This document shows, in pieces, positions 47,159 to 58,498 of a DNA stretch of 64,000 nucleotides. The stretch comes from Desmodus rotundus (lineage: Eukaryota; Chordata; Mammalia; Chiroptera; Phyllostomidae), in the NCBI RefSeq assembly GCF_022682495.2, contig NC_071392.1:133237318-133301317 (forward strand), in the 5' to 3' direction. Each line of letters opens with the position of its first letter. Position 1 is the stretch's first letter. Below the pieces are notes generated by a model, which searched no databases, was not told the origin of the DNA, and saw only the letters and a program-made list of their open reading frames with translations. Position numbers and translations under genes: made by a program.

Positions 47159-48074
47159 CCATATTTTTCAGACTATAAGATGCACTTTTCCCCTCCAAAT
47201 ATGGGAGAAAAATGAGAGTGCATCTTATAGTCCAAATGTAGCATGACTGGCTGGTTGGGGGCAGAGCAGTGGGGGAGGAGGGGTGGCGCCAGTGGAGCCG
47301 GGTCACAGAAGGCAGGAGCAGGGTCATCGCTGCAGGAAGCTGTTGGCAGCAGTAGTGGTGAGATGCTGCAGGCCCTGGGCTAGGAGGCAGGGGTGTCTCT
47401 GGGGTGAAAAGCAAGGGAAGCGGGAGCGGAATCCCCGCAGGGCATAGTATAGTGCTAGAGAGGAGGGTACAGGCGGTGCAGGCACGTTAGGAGAAGAAAG
47501 CCTGCAGCGCCCAAATGTGCCTCCATCCTGTGACTGGTGTGTCCCCCCCCCCATTAACATAGGTAAATTCTACTGCAGGGTCACCTGTCAATGTGGCCTG
47601 AAGCTGTTGCAAAACTACAACTCCCATCATGCTTGGGTAGGTTGGGATGATGGGAGTTGTAATTTGGCAACAGCTGCAGAGCCACACAGGTTGTGCAAAA
47701 CAGCAGTCCCCATACAAGAGTGTTGCACAACCTGTGGCCCTGCAGCAACAGATCTCCCCCATAACAGTGTCAGCAGCAGATTCCCCCCATAACAGTGCGT
47801 CATCCACTGATGTTCTCGGCTACAGTGCCCCCATAACTATGAAGGACACAGTGCTGATAGTTCTGTCATACTGTATTTTGTTGTAGAAAGATACGATAGT
47901 GTACCGTAGTCTCCTGCTGAATCTACCATAACTGGAAAGATGTCAAAGCAGAAAAGGATGTCTGCTTTAAAGGATGTTATTAAATACTTTACCACATTTT
48001 TGCTTCAAATTTTTTTTTCTATTTTCCTCCTCTAAAACCTAGGTGCATCTTGTCTTATGGTCCAAAAAATACAG
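47159..48074. mobile_element. Non-autonomous DNA transposon with internal palindromes (916 bp)
   Basis: The left end ccatatttttcagactataa and the reverse complement of the right end (ctgtattttttggaccataa) are inverted repeats; a second reversed copy of the left end (catcttatagtcc at 47221) makes a terminal hairpin. The interior is GC-rich, unlike the surrounding intron, and contains two nested inverted repeats (about 47610-47670 and 47685-47735). There is no transposase. Target duplication is unclear because the flanks are CA/TA-rich. It is related by its ends to 26728-27036. Confidence 0.65.
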
Positions 48075-49976
48075 TATACATACACAGACACATACACATA
48101 TATATAAGAAATCATTTCATTCAAATTGTGTTAACACATTAATTCCAATCAATTCAAAGGAAAACACTCTACATATTTTCTGCTGTTCTAACAATAAATA
48201 CAACATACTCAAGTTTTATGGTGAATTTTCCATATATTTAGCCCTGATGCAGTTTCCACCATCTGCCCTTAAATAAGGGTTCTTGGAAGCATTTGCTATT
48301 GCTATCTTCCAGGGGACTTGTTCCAGAGAGTGTCAGTTACCAATGAGTCTCAAGTGAGAGGGGCCAGCATGCCACCAAGCTCAGGGCACCTGGGCTGCAA
48401 CAGATAATCACAAGAATGTAATTTCAGACTTTCACAAACATCTTGTCTCCAGTTTCCCTTCCCTGAAGGTGGATTGAGTCATTCAGTGTATCCTGTTGGT
48501 TGAATCCCAGGTTTCACACCTAAGTCTTGAGGTATAAGGGAAACTTTAGTCTTGAACATCAAATTTAAAAGTTAAAATATCCATTGAAAATGGCTCCTTT
48601 CAACTCAGACACTTGTGATCTAATTAAATTAACATGCTGTAATAAGATAATCAAAATTTTACCACAAACAGTGCACTCAAAGAGTCTCCAGCACTAGATG
48701 TTTATATTTTGTTGCCATCTTCCAGTTTGCAGAGATCACAAATATTTCATGATCAAATGTAGACATCACAATAATCATCTGCTATGGAAATAAGAGACTT
48801 GGGCCGTGTGTTTTATTTCCCCAGTACCCTGTATAGGACACAGCACTGAGGAGTGATTACTGAGCTAACTCACCATCACAAGCAATACGTGAGACCAGTG
48901 AGAAAGAGCATGACAGGCCACCCAGCCCACTACTGTGATCCCTTGCAGAGGGGGCAGATCATATTATGTCATAATAATAACGCTGTCATCTAGAGTTGTT
49001 CCCAACCAAGTTCAACATTAATAAAACAAGTTTGACTAACATTATGAAGAGCCAGGAGAATTATATACTTCTATTATCATTTAAAATATATATATATAAT
49101 AGGTTATGTGCTCAATGTTGTTAGTACTACTTGAGGTGTGTATTTGATTTTCTTAAATTCCCTTTAAAGAGATCTAAATTATGGTTTTAATTTCAGGTGG
49201 CAAACATTTAAAATATGCAGCAGCAAGTTCTCATTCTCCATTTTGCCAGTTCTTTTTTGTCATGTGATCAACTAACTTTGTATATGGGTTTCAATGTGAA
49301 GTATGCATACTCCTTTTATGTGTATTAAATCATGAAATGTAATTTTGCACACTTAATGTTTCTTTTAAATAAAGTAACTAATTCTGTTGTTTTATAAATA
49401 TACATAAAACACATTAAAAATGTCTCAATGTCATAAAGGTGACCCAATATTCTGGTAAAAAATAACACAGTGGCAGTGCCAAGGAACTCAGTACAACTTT
49501 GGGAAGGACAGATGGGTGAGATGGGTGTCTGTCTTGTTAAAATGTTCTCCAGGAAATGTGAACTGACACTGGCCATTTCTCAGTTCCTATCCATCATTTA
49601 GAATTATGGAAGTGACCCAAGAGCTGCATTCAAACCTGGAACCATTCATTTTACAAAAATATCCATTGAAATATCCAAATATTTGAACTGAATAGGAATT
49701 AAAATTCCAAAGAGTTAAGAAGAATCTGTTTTTCCTGTTCATGTTTTTTGTTCTTGTCCCTCCTCCACTCAACAGTAAAGTAGTCCTTACAGGGGAAAGA
49801 AATAAAAAGCAACAATAGTTTGAGACATTTATGGAAGGAAGCCCTTCACCTGTGTGTGGGGAGGAAGGAACAGCATGGAAGTATTTTTGCATACTGGACA
49901 GTCTGGAATAATAACAAATAAAACAAAAAAAAGGCTGTAGGAACAAATAATTGTACAAATACAAATATATTGTCTT
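48075..49976. other. RALGAPA2 intron, no element recognised
   Basis: About 1.9 kb of intron without a repeat or gene I can name. Confidence 0.45.
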
Positions 49977-49989
49977 GCTATGTGTTACT

Positions 49990-50289
49990 TTTTTTTTTTT
50001 CTTTTAATATATTTATTGATTATGCTATTACAGTTGTCCCATTCCCCCCCCACTCCACTCCATCCTGCCCACCCCCCTCCCTCCCACGTTCCCCCCCCAT
50101 AGTTCATGTCCATGGGTCATACGAGAGCAAACTAGGCAAACAACTAGAACATGAGGGTTGTCAATAAGGGAGTGGGAGGGGGAGAGGGGGGTAAAGGTAC
50201 AGAGAATAAGTAGCATAGATGATAGGTGGAAAATAGACAGGGGGAGGGTAAAAATAGTGTAGGAAATGTAGAAGCCAAAGAACTTATAA
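49990..50289 (-). mobile_element. Truncated half-L1 3' end with internal inversion (twin priming)
   Basis: 49990 to about 50124 is the family 3' end reversed (poly-T, attgattatgctattacag, C-rich 3' UTR, tcatgtccatgggtcata). About 50126-50289 is the adjacent upstream part of the same 3' UTR in plus orientation (caaacaactagaacatgagg to gccaaagaacttataag). The 13-bp repeat gctatgtgttact (49977-49989 and 50290-50302) bounds the whole. This is the classic product of twin-primed L1 reverse transcription. Confidence 0.85.
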
Positions 50290-50324
50290 GCTATGTGTTA
50301 CTTGGTTGTAAGAAAAGGCTTTAG

Positions 50325-52272
50325 GAGAACCAGGATGGAGGCGTAGGTAGACACGCTATGCCTCCTTGCACAACCAAAAGGACAACAACAATTTAAAAAC
50401 AAAAAACAACCAGAACTGACAGAAAATTGAACCGCATGAAAGTCCGACAACCAAGCAGATAAAGAAGAAACATTCGTCCAGACTGGTAGGAGGGCCAGAG
50501 ACAGGAAACAGGGGCGGGGCAACATGGCTGGATCCAGAGACATGGCAGATTGTGGGACAAACGGGGCAGGCAGTGCAACCGCTAGCAGACCCCCTGGCCC
50601 CACATTCACGCATATATAAACTGGGAGGAATGGCGAGGGAGCGAAACAGACTGCACAACGCAGGGCGCCAGCTCGGGGAAATAAAGCCTCAATCCTCTGT
50701 ATGAAAACACCCGTGGGGGTTGAGGCAGCAGCAGGAGAAACTCTCAGCCTCACAGGAGAGTTCGTTGGAGAGACCCACAGAGGCCTAGAGCAGGCACAAG
50801 CCCACCTACTCGGGAATCAGCACTAGAGGGGCCCAGTTTGATTGTGGGTAGCGGAGGGAGTGACTGAAACCTGGCAGAGAGCAGAGCAAGCATCATTGCT
50901 CCCTCTCGGCCCCTCCCCCACGTACGGCGTCACAGTTCAGTGACCAGTGTTACCCTGCCCCAGTGAACACCTAAGGCTCCGCCCCTTTACCTAACAGGCA
51001 CGCTGAAACAAACAAAAAAAAAACAATGGCCCAAATGAAAGAACAGATCAAAGCTCCAGAAATAATTCAACTAAGCAGCGAACACATAGCCAACCTATCA
51101 GATGCACAGTTTAAAACACTGGTAATTAGGATGCTCACAGAATTGGTTGAATTTGGTCACAAATTAGATGAAAAAATGAAGGCTATGTTAAGAGAAACAA
51201 AGGCAAATGTACAGGGAACCAGTAGTGATGCGAAGGAAACTGGGACTCAAATCAACAGTGTGGACCAGAAGGAAGAAAGAAACATCCAACCAGAAAAGGA
51301 TGAAGAAACAAGAATTTGGAAAAATGAGGAGAGGCTTAGGAACCTCCAGGACATCTTGAAACATTCCAACATCCAAATTATAGGGGTGCCAGAAGGAGAA
51401 GAGGAAGAGCAAAAAAATTGAAAACTTATTTGAACAAATAATGAAGGAGAACATCCCAGTCTGGCAAAAGAAATAGACTTCCAGGAAGTCCGGCAAGCTC
51501 AGAGAGTCCCAAAGAAGCTGGACCCAAGGAGGAACACACCAAGGCACATCATAATTACACTACCTAAGATTAAACAGAAGGTGAGAGAATCTTAGAAGCA
51601 GCAAGAAATAAGGACACAGTTACCTACAAAGGACTTCCCATAGGACTGTCAGCTGATTTCTCCAAAGAGACCTCACAGGCAAGAAGGGGCTGGAAAGAAG
51701 TATTCCAAGTCATGAAAGGCAAGGACCTACATCCAAGATTACTGTATCCAGCAAAGCTATCATTTAGAATGGAAGGGCAGATAAAGTGCTTCTCAAATAG
51801 GTCAAGTTAAAGGAGTTCATCATCACCAAGCCCTTATTATATGAAATGTTAAAGGGATTTATCTAAGAAAAAGAAGATAAAAAATATGAACAGCAAAAAT
51901 GACAGCAAACTCACAGATATTAACAACCACACCTAAAACAAAAACAAAAGCAAACTAAGCAAACAACTAGAACAGAAACAGAACCACAGAAATGGAGATC
52001 ACATGAAGGGTTATCAACAGCGGAGTGGGACGGGGAGAGAAGGGGGAAAGGTACAGAGAATAAGTAGCATAAGTGGTAGGTAGAAAATAGACAGGGGGAG
52101 GGTAAGAATAGTACAGGAAATGTAGAAGCCAAAGAACTTATAAGTATGACCCATGGACATGAACTATTGGGGGGGGGAATGTGGGAGGGAGGGGGTAGGC
52201 ATGATGGAGTGGAGTGAAGGGGGGGAAATGGGACAACTGTAATAGCAAAATCAATAAATATATTTTTTAAAA
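50325..52272 (+). mobile_element. Half-L1 (HAL1-like) element, copy D, full length
   Basis: Starts gagaaccaggatggaggcgt, carries the family 5' UTR, ORF1 (51026-51866), G-rich 3' UTR and the tail gggacaactgtaatagcaaa. Flanked by the exact 15-bp repeat aagaaaaggctttag (50310-50324 and 52273-52287). The perfect duplication and the largely open ORF1 N-terminal half suggest it is the youngest copy here. Length is 1.95 kb. Confidence 0.9.
51026..51866 (+). pseudogene. L1 ORF1 of half-L1 copy D, broken by frameshifts
   Basis: Starts at the conserved Met-Ala-Gln-Met-Lys and is open for 131 codons (ANLSDAQFKTLVIRMLTELV, then a long charged coiled coil to EGEEEEQKN), then a shift in an A-run near 51410-51420 stops it. 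The downstream RNA-binding half is present (TPRHIIITLPKIKQK, GLPIGLSADFSKETSQARRG) with additional indels, for example near 51580 and 51690. Closest of the four to an intact ORF1p. It has no partner ORF2. Confidence 0.8.
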
Positions 52273-52287
52273 AAGAAAAGGCTTTAG

Positions 52288-53980
52288 CCATTACATAGAG
52301 AGAGAAAAAGAATTATGAAAATCCTGTAAGACACCTGCCCATGCATTTGCATTTGCACTGAACTAAGTTGCTTCCATTTTCAAAGAGTTATAAAAGATAT
52401 ACAGTTTCACCAAAAACAGAAAGAAGGTTCCAAAGGGAGAAGCAGAGATGTTTTGGGGGAGAATGGAAACAAACATTTCAGAATTGTTTGTAATCCTATT
52501 ATATTCATAATTCTAGTTATTCTTCAGGCAATTCTTCATTATTAATATCTGAAGTGGAGTGATAATATTAAATGTAAAAAGTTATAAATAAGTGCATTTG
52601 TATAGGAAATAAAACCAATATTTAAATTACTGGAGGGAGCATACAAAGCAATTCTAGAGAATGAAAATTAGCCATGTGTTTCACCTTTGTACAACACTGG
52701 GCATTATACTAGAACCAATTGTGTTATTATTATCAGGAAAGCTATTAAAAGTCCTTTCCCCATATTTTGAGGAAAGGAATCAAAGGCTAAACCAGCTGTC
52801 TATATAAGCTTGCTTAGAACAATGAAGAACAACAAACCCAGTGTTGAATTCCATTAAAGTAAGACAGAGATTACATGCCAGCCCTGGATTTACCACAGGT
52901 CAGTTATGACTCCCAAACATAACTAATCCCTGTAAGACTCTGTACACACCGAGTCCTGCCTCTAATTCAGCATTACCTCCACAATGCAGACAGAGAAAGG
53001 AAACGGTATGTGAGAGATCTACAGTAATTTTAGACAACCAATCTGTCACCCTTGATAGTAAAGGAAAACAAAAACTAGCAACCACAGTATTATGCCCCTT
53101 CTTCTGTCTACCCTTGAAGAAGCCCACATATCCTCTACACTCTCTTGGTGTCTTGCCTACTGCAGTTAAGTCTCTTATGTCCATGTTTCTCCCTCACACC
53201 ATAGGTGGGGTGAGGGAGAAACAGCATGCATCATCCTGAAATGATACCAGAAGTGTTTTTTTATCTTGGGGTTGAAGATGTGGATGGACGGTGGTAGAAA
53301 GCATGGTGGGGAGATGAAGTACTACATAATTTGATTGTGCATTATTTAAAATATTATTTCATCTTAAACATGAAGAGAGCAAAATAAAATTGTGTGTGGC
53401 TTTTAATTTTTGCATTTACAGATGGCCAACCTATGAAGGCAAATGCTTATTACCCCTTGGCCAAGGGCACTTTAGTAACAATGCCTGAGAAGCCAAGGAA
53501 AACCACTTTTGTAAAATACTAAACCTTAAGTCCCCTACCACAGAGGACACAGATGTGCAACATGCTGAGGATTAACCAGTGTTTAACAAAGAGTTTTTCA
53601 AATGAGATAATGAGGCTCCACTGGAATACAACAGAGCTTCTCTGCCTAATCAGCAGCCGCTAGCAACCCAAATTTAAGTTAAGTCATTTAAAATTTAAGA
53701 CACTCAGTCATACTCACCACATTTCAAGCACTAAAGAGCCAATGTGGCTAGTGGTTACCTAATTGGATAGCATAGATATAGAATATTCCTACCACCACAG
53801 AAAATTCTAGTAAACAGAGCTACTCTAGAGAAAAAAGCACTGATTGGCAAATACTAATCAGAGTCAAATCAATTTAATATTTAAAACTAAATGAAAGCAT
53901 AAAACTAAATTTCATGCTAAAAATGACTTTATGAACCTTGTTTTGAAGACTTCAATCAAAAGCTGTATTTGAAGTATCTC
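52288..53980. other. RALGAPA2 intron, no element recognised
   Basis: About 1.7 kb of intron without an assigned element. Confidence 0.45.
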
Positions 53981-53984
53981 AAGA

Positions 53985-54150
53985 TGGTATAGATAGAAGA
54001 GACCCCAGAGCTCACCTAGTCCCATTCCCTCACTCTATGGACATGGAAGCCAAAGTAAAGAAAGGCTAACTACTTCAATCAAAGCCACTCCGCTTGTTAG
54101 TGTCAAACGCAGAACTGATCTAAACCTAGCCAGACTTCTACCTTGTTTCC
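53985..54150 (-). mobile_element. MIR SINE, minus strand
   Basis: Reversed MIR layout: cagagctcacctagtcccat, ccctcactctatggacatgg, aaaggctaactacttcaat and gtcaaacgcagaactgatct. Diverged. Confidence 0.6.
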
Positions 54151-54905
54151 TATCTCTTTTATCCAGAGAGTTTTAGGTGGTAAAAGGAAATACTTTTAAC
54201 ATAAAAACACCAAATAATCCCATGAAAGATAAGTTGAGAATTTAAGAGGCTTAAATACAACAATAAATATTAACAGGTGCAAATCACTGTAGGGGATACA
54301 AAAGATTTCACATAATGGTTGCTGGCCTTAAGACACAGAAAGGAAAACTAAGAACATCCATCAACAATCAAATGGTAACAATCAGCAGAGTGTTATAAGT
54401 GTTCACAGAAAAGAATGGGCAAGCTGTAGCTAGAGTTGCCAAAAGAAATTAGTAGGTCTGAAGAGATCCTGAAAGACTAGACCAGATGAGGGGAGCAAAC
54501 GGCAGTTCCCTGAAAAAAGAACTGCATAAACCAAAGGGCATTAGTGAAACTATCAAAAAGAGGTCAAGGGACAATAAGCAAAGCACTATGTGTGTGACAG
54601 AGCACTTCCACAGCGCAAAACCAACACTAAATGTGAATGAAAGCTACGTAAGGACCACGTAGGGGACTCTAGGTATTAGACCAGATTGGGCCACACTCTA
54701 TAAATTATAAAGAACAAAGTTCAGTCTCTAGGGAGGAAAAAATAGGATTTATTTAATTTGAAGGGGTAATTTGGATAAATTTTAAAATTAGGTAGCTAGA
54801 AATCAAATGTCCTATCTGTAATTTCTGCCTTTGTGATATTTGAAAAACAGACAAAATTAACAACATTCTGAGGCCAGAACATGTGTAAGCTTTGAAATTA
54901 AATCT
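54151..54905. other. RALGAPA2 intron, no element recognised
   Basis: Unassigned intron. The sequence is moderately purine-rich with no gene-like block. Confidence 0.45.
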
Positions 54906-54907
54906 CT

Positions 54908-55095
54908 TCTAGCCCTGGTCTCTAAAGGGTTGCCAGTTCGATTCTCACTCAAGGAACATGCCTGGGTTGTGGGCCAGGTCCCCAGCTGGGGGTGTAAGAG
55001 AGGCAATCACACATTAATGTTCCTCTCCCTCTCTTTCTCCCTCCTTTCCCCTCTTTCTAAAAATAAATAAATAAAATCTTTTAAAAAATAAAAAC
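54908..55095 (+). mobile_element. Ves SINE with deletion in the tRNA-like head
   Basis: Starts agccctggtctctaaaggg, skipping most of the A-box region, then gccagttcgattctcactca, tgggccaggtccccagctgg, cacattaatgttcctctccc and an AAATAAATA tail. Confidence 0.85.
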
Positions 55096-55740
55096 AAATC
55101 TCTTCTATCAATGTATACTTTATTTTAATTCGGTTATAGGAGGGTAATGAAAAAAACAACCCAAGAATAAAACAGATTACATCTATAATTGATTAAATCT
55201 TGCCTCAAAATCATTTCACAAAACATACAAGAAAATAAGCCATTGTGAGATACCAGAAATAACAAACAAATTCAGACAACTTCAGATATTAGAATGAACA
55301 GATAGACTATAAAATATTACATGTTAAATGTTTAAGAAAATAAAAGATATCTAAAAATCAACAACGATCAAGAGACAATCAAAAGCAAAAAGCCACATGA
55401 TACCAAACCAAAATAAAACATGAAAAATAATCACTTAAACTTAAAACTCAATAGAATGGTTACACAGTAGATTAGATCCAAATGAAGAGAGTTAGTATGC
55501 TAGAAGAGAGAACTGAAGGAATTTCCCAGAATGCAAGACAAGGAGACAAAGAGGGAAGAGAGGGCAGAAGCAATCTTAAGAGATATGAAAGACATATCAA
55601 TAAGTTTAAATAAGAATCCTAGAAAGTATGGCCAGAAAAAAATAGGAAAAAATTAATATTTAAGATAGTAGCTGAGAATTTTACAGATGTTATAAAAGAT
55701 TTGAATTTAAAAATAGAGGAAGGACATAATACCAAGCAGA
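55096..55740. other. RALGAPA2 intron, no clear element
   Basis: A-rich intron between the Ves SINE and the next L1; possibly more old L1, but not assignable. Confidence 0.4.
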
Positions 55741-55744
55741 ATAA

Positions 55745-57520
55745 GAAATCTTAAGGTAGATCCAAGATGGAAGAGGAGTAAGTGAAAGCTATACTAACCT
55801 CCTCCCAGGACCAATCCGGAATTACAAGTAAATTATAAAGAACTAACTAAATTGTAGAGAAATCACCTTAAAAAATCAACTGAACACTAGACCTGGAGAG
55901 AAGCCTTATAACCATAGACAGACAGGAGAAACACTTCAGGACAACATGACTTGTAAGTAGTGTCGGGAAGACGTGAGAGGGCAAGCTGGGCTTCCACAGG
56001 TGGCAACTAAAGTGCTGGAGGGATATTTCAGCAGCCGGGGTGGGAGGGTTCCCCCTGAGAAGTGTGGGATCTAAACCCAAGCTGGGCTCCCGAGTCTACA
56101 GCACCAGAGCTGGAAAGGAACCCAGATAACACCCTGCTGTGAAAAGCAGCAGGGTTTCTGTGTGTCAGGGAGAGAGGTCTAAAGATTCAGAGAGCCTCTT
56201 AAAGGGCCAAGGCACAAAATTTCATTTCCAGCCTCTTACCCTGGTTGCCAGCAAAGAGAGGGCATAGTGGACTAGTGACGCTAGAGAAGAGTCTGGGGTT
56301 GGTGGCTCAGGGGAAAAAACTGAGGGGACAGCCACCAGGATCCCTGTGCTGAATCATGTCCCATATTGCTGGAGCTATCTCTCTCAGGAAGACCACTCCT
56401 CTCTGAATGGCATTGGCCTAAGGGGAAGGAACAGCTCACCAACCAGAATTTCTCTGCCCCATCTGGTGATGCTTAAGCCGGACTACTGATAACATATTGA
56501 TTACATTAACAGCTGATCCGATCACTAGCTGATTAGTTTAACATCTAAGGTAGAAAATACAAAGAAACTAAAATGGGAATATAAAGAAATATACCTCAAA
56601 TGAAAGAACAAGAGAATTTTTCGAGGAAAACTAGATGAAATGGAAGTAAGCACTTTACCAGATAGAGAGTTTAGAGTAATGATTATAAGGATACTCTTTT
56701 CAACAGCATGAAAAAAGACATAGAAATCATAAAAAAGGATCAGTCAGAAACAAAGAATGAACTATCTGAGATAAATGATACACTTGAGGGAGTAAACAGG
56801 AGGTGAGGCAGAGGATCAATTTAGTATTTTGGAAGACAATGTAGAAAGAAAAACAATCAGCGCAGCAAAAAGAAAAAAGAACTTAAAAAAATGAGAAAAG
56901 CTTAAGAAACCTCTTGGACAACATGAAGTGTAACAACATCCACATCATGGGAATACCAGAAGGAGAAGAGATGTAAAACTCTGAAACACCAATTCAAAAA
57001 ACTTATGCACCCCAATGTTCATAGCAGCACAATTTACAAAAGCCAAGTGCCGGAAGCAACCTAAGTGCCCATCAGTAAATAAATGGATCAAAAAACTATG
57101 GTAGATTTACACAATGGAATTCTATGCAGCACAAAGAAAGAAGGAGCTCCTACCCTTTGGGACAGCATGGATGGAACTGGAAAGCATTATGCTAAGTGAA
57201 ATAAGCCAGGCGGTAAAAGACAAATACCATATGATCTCACCTTTAACTGGTACCTAATCAACAAAACAAACAAGCAAGCAAAATATAACCAGAGACATTG
57301 AAATAAAGAACAAACTGACAGTAACCACAGAGGAGGTGGGAGAAGATAAAGGAGGAAAAAGGGGAGGGATTTTCAGGAACATGTATAAAGGACACATGGA
57401 CAACACCAAAGGGAGGGTAGGATCAAGGGTGGGAAGTAGGAATGACTGTTGTGCGGGGGAGTAGTGGGGAAAAATGGAGACAACTGTACTTGAACAAGAA
57501 TTTAAAAATTAATAAAAGAG
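55745..57520 (+). mobile_element. Old L1, internally deleted (5' UTR and ORF1 start joined to ORF2 end and 3' UTR)
   Basis: Starts gtagatccaagatggaagag (L1 5' end), with an old-type 5' UTR, then ORF1 N-terminal remains (about 56580-56970) ending near gggaataccagaaggagaag. The text then jumps to the ORF2 C terminus (caccccaatgttcatagcag; ggacagcatggatggaactg; tgctaagtgaaataagccag) and a 3' UTR ending gagacaactgtacttgaaca. About 4 kb of coding sequence is missing. Confidence 0.82.
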
Positions 57521-57539
57521 TAAAAATAAAAAAGATAAA

Positions 57540-58050
57540 AATAAAAATAAAAAATGGTCAAAGGATCTGAACAGACACTTCTCCAAAGAGGACATACAGA
57601 TGGCCAATAGATATATGAAAAGAGGCTCAACATCACTAATCATCAGCGAAATGCAAATAAAAACTACAATGAGATACTATCTCATACCTGTCAAAATGTT
57701 TATCATCAATAAATCAAAAAGCAACCTCAGTTGTAAACACAGATCTAACAATGTAAACAAAGTATTAGCCTCCAAAAAATTCAGAACTATAATTCAACAC
57801 ATTAATATTCATGTAGAAAAACTACATACATTATATCAATCAATGAAAGAAAAAACATTCAATAACTTCAAAACCCATCTATGATTTTTTTATAAATTTT
57901 ACCAAACAAGGAATAGAAACAAACTTCTTTAATGTGACCAAGTAATACCAATAATTTATGGAAAACATTATTCCTAATGTGGAGACATTAATGAAACTCT
58001 CTTTAAATCAAAAACGGAATCACCACCTTTATCATTTCTATTTACCAATG
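57540..58050 (+). mobile_element. Old L1 ORF2 fragments
   Basis: First a C-terminal-region piece (aagaggacatacagatggcc; aggctcaacatcactaatca), then an apparent reverse-transcriptase piece in the same orientation (aaaacggaatcaccaccttt). Degenerate. Confidence 0.65.
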
Positions 58051-58052
58051 TA

Positions 58053-58498
58053 TTGGGTCAGTCAAAAAGTCTGTTTAGTTTTTTCTGCAAAATAAAAGAA
58101 AAATTTTTCATTTTTACCAATAACTTCGTTGATTGGATATTTTAAGTATGTTGACTATCTCCCATGTGCTATAACATTGATTGTTCTCAATTAATGTCTC
58201 AATTTGATCACTATCAACTTCAACTGGTCTACCTGACTGGGGAGCACCATCCAGCAAGGAATCTCCAGCACAAAACTTCATGAACCACTTTTTTTACACG
58301 ATAAATCAGTCACAGTACCTTCTCCATACACTGCACAAATCTTTGATTGCATTTCCATTGCATTTTTAACTTTCTTGAAGTAATAAAGCATAATATGCCA
58401 AAAATGTTGCATATTTTCTTCCATCTTCAATATTAAAATATTAAAATGGCTACACAAAAGTTCACCAATTTTGATGTTTTTTTAATTCATGCTGATAT
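58053..58498 (-). mobile_element. Internally deleted mariner, minus strand, truncated by an LTR
   Basis: The 3' terminus ttgggtcagtcaaaaagtct follows TA at 58051-58052. Reading the minus strand from 58498 gives the transposase 5' region (ttggtgaacttttgtgtagc and atggaagaaaatatgcaaca) and the same internally deleted body as the copies at 32569 and 40939. The 5' terminus is missing: the sequence stops at the LTR edge at 58499. Confidence 0.82.
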
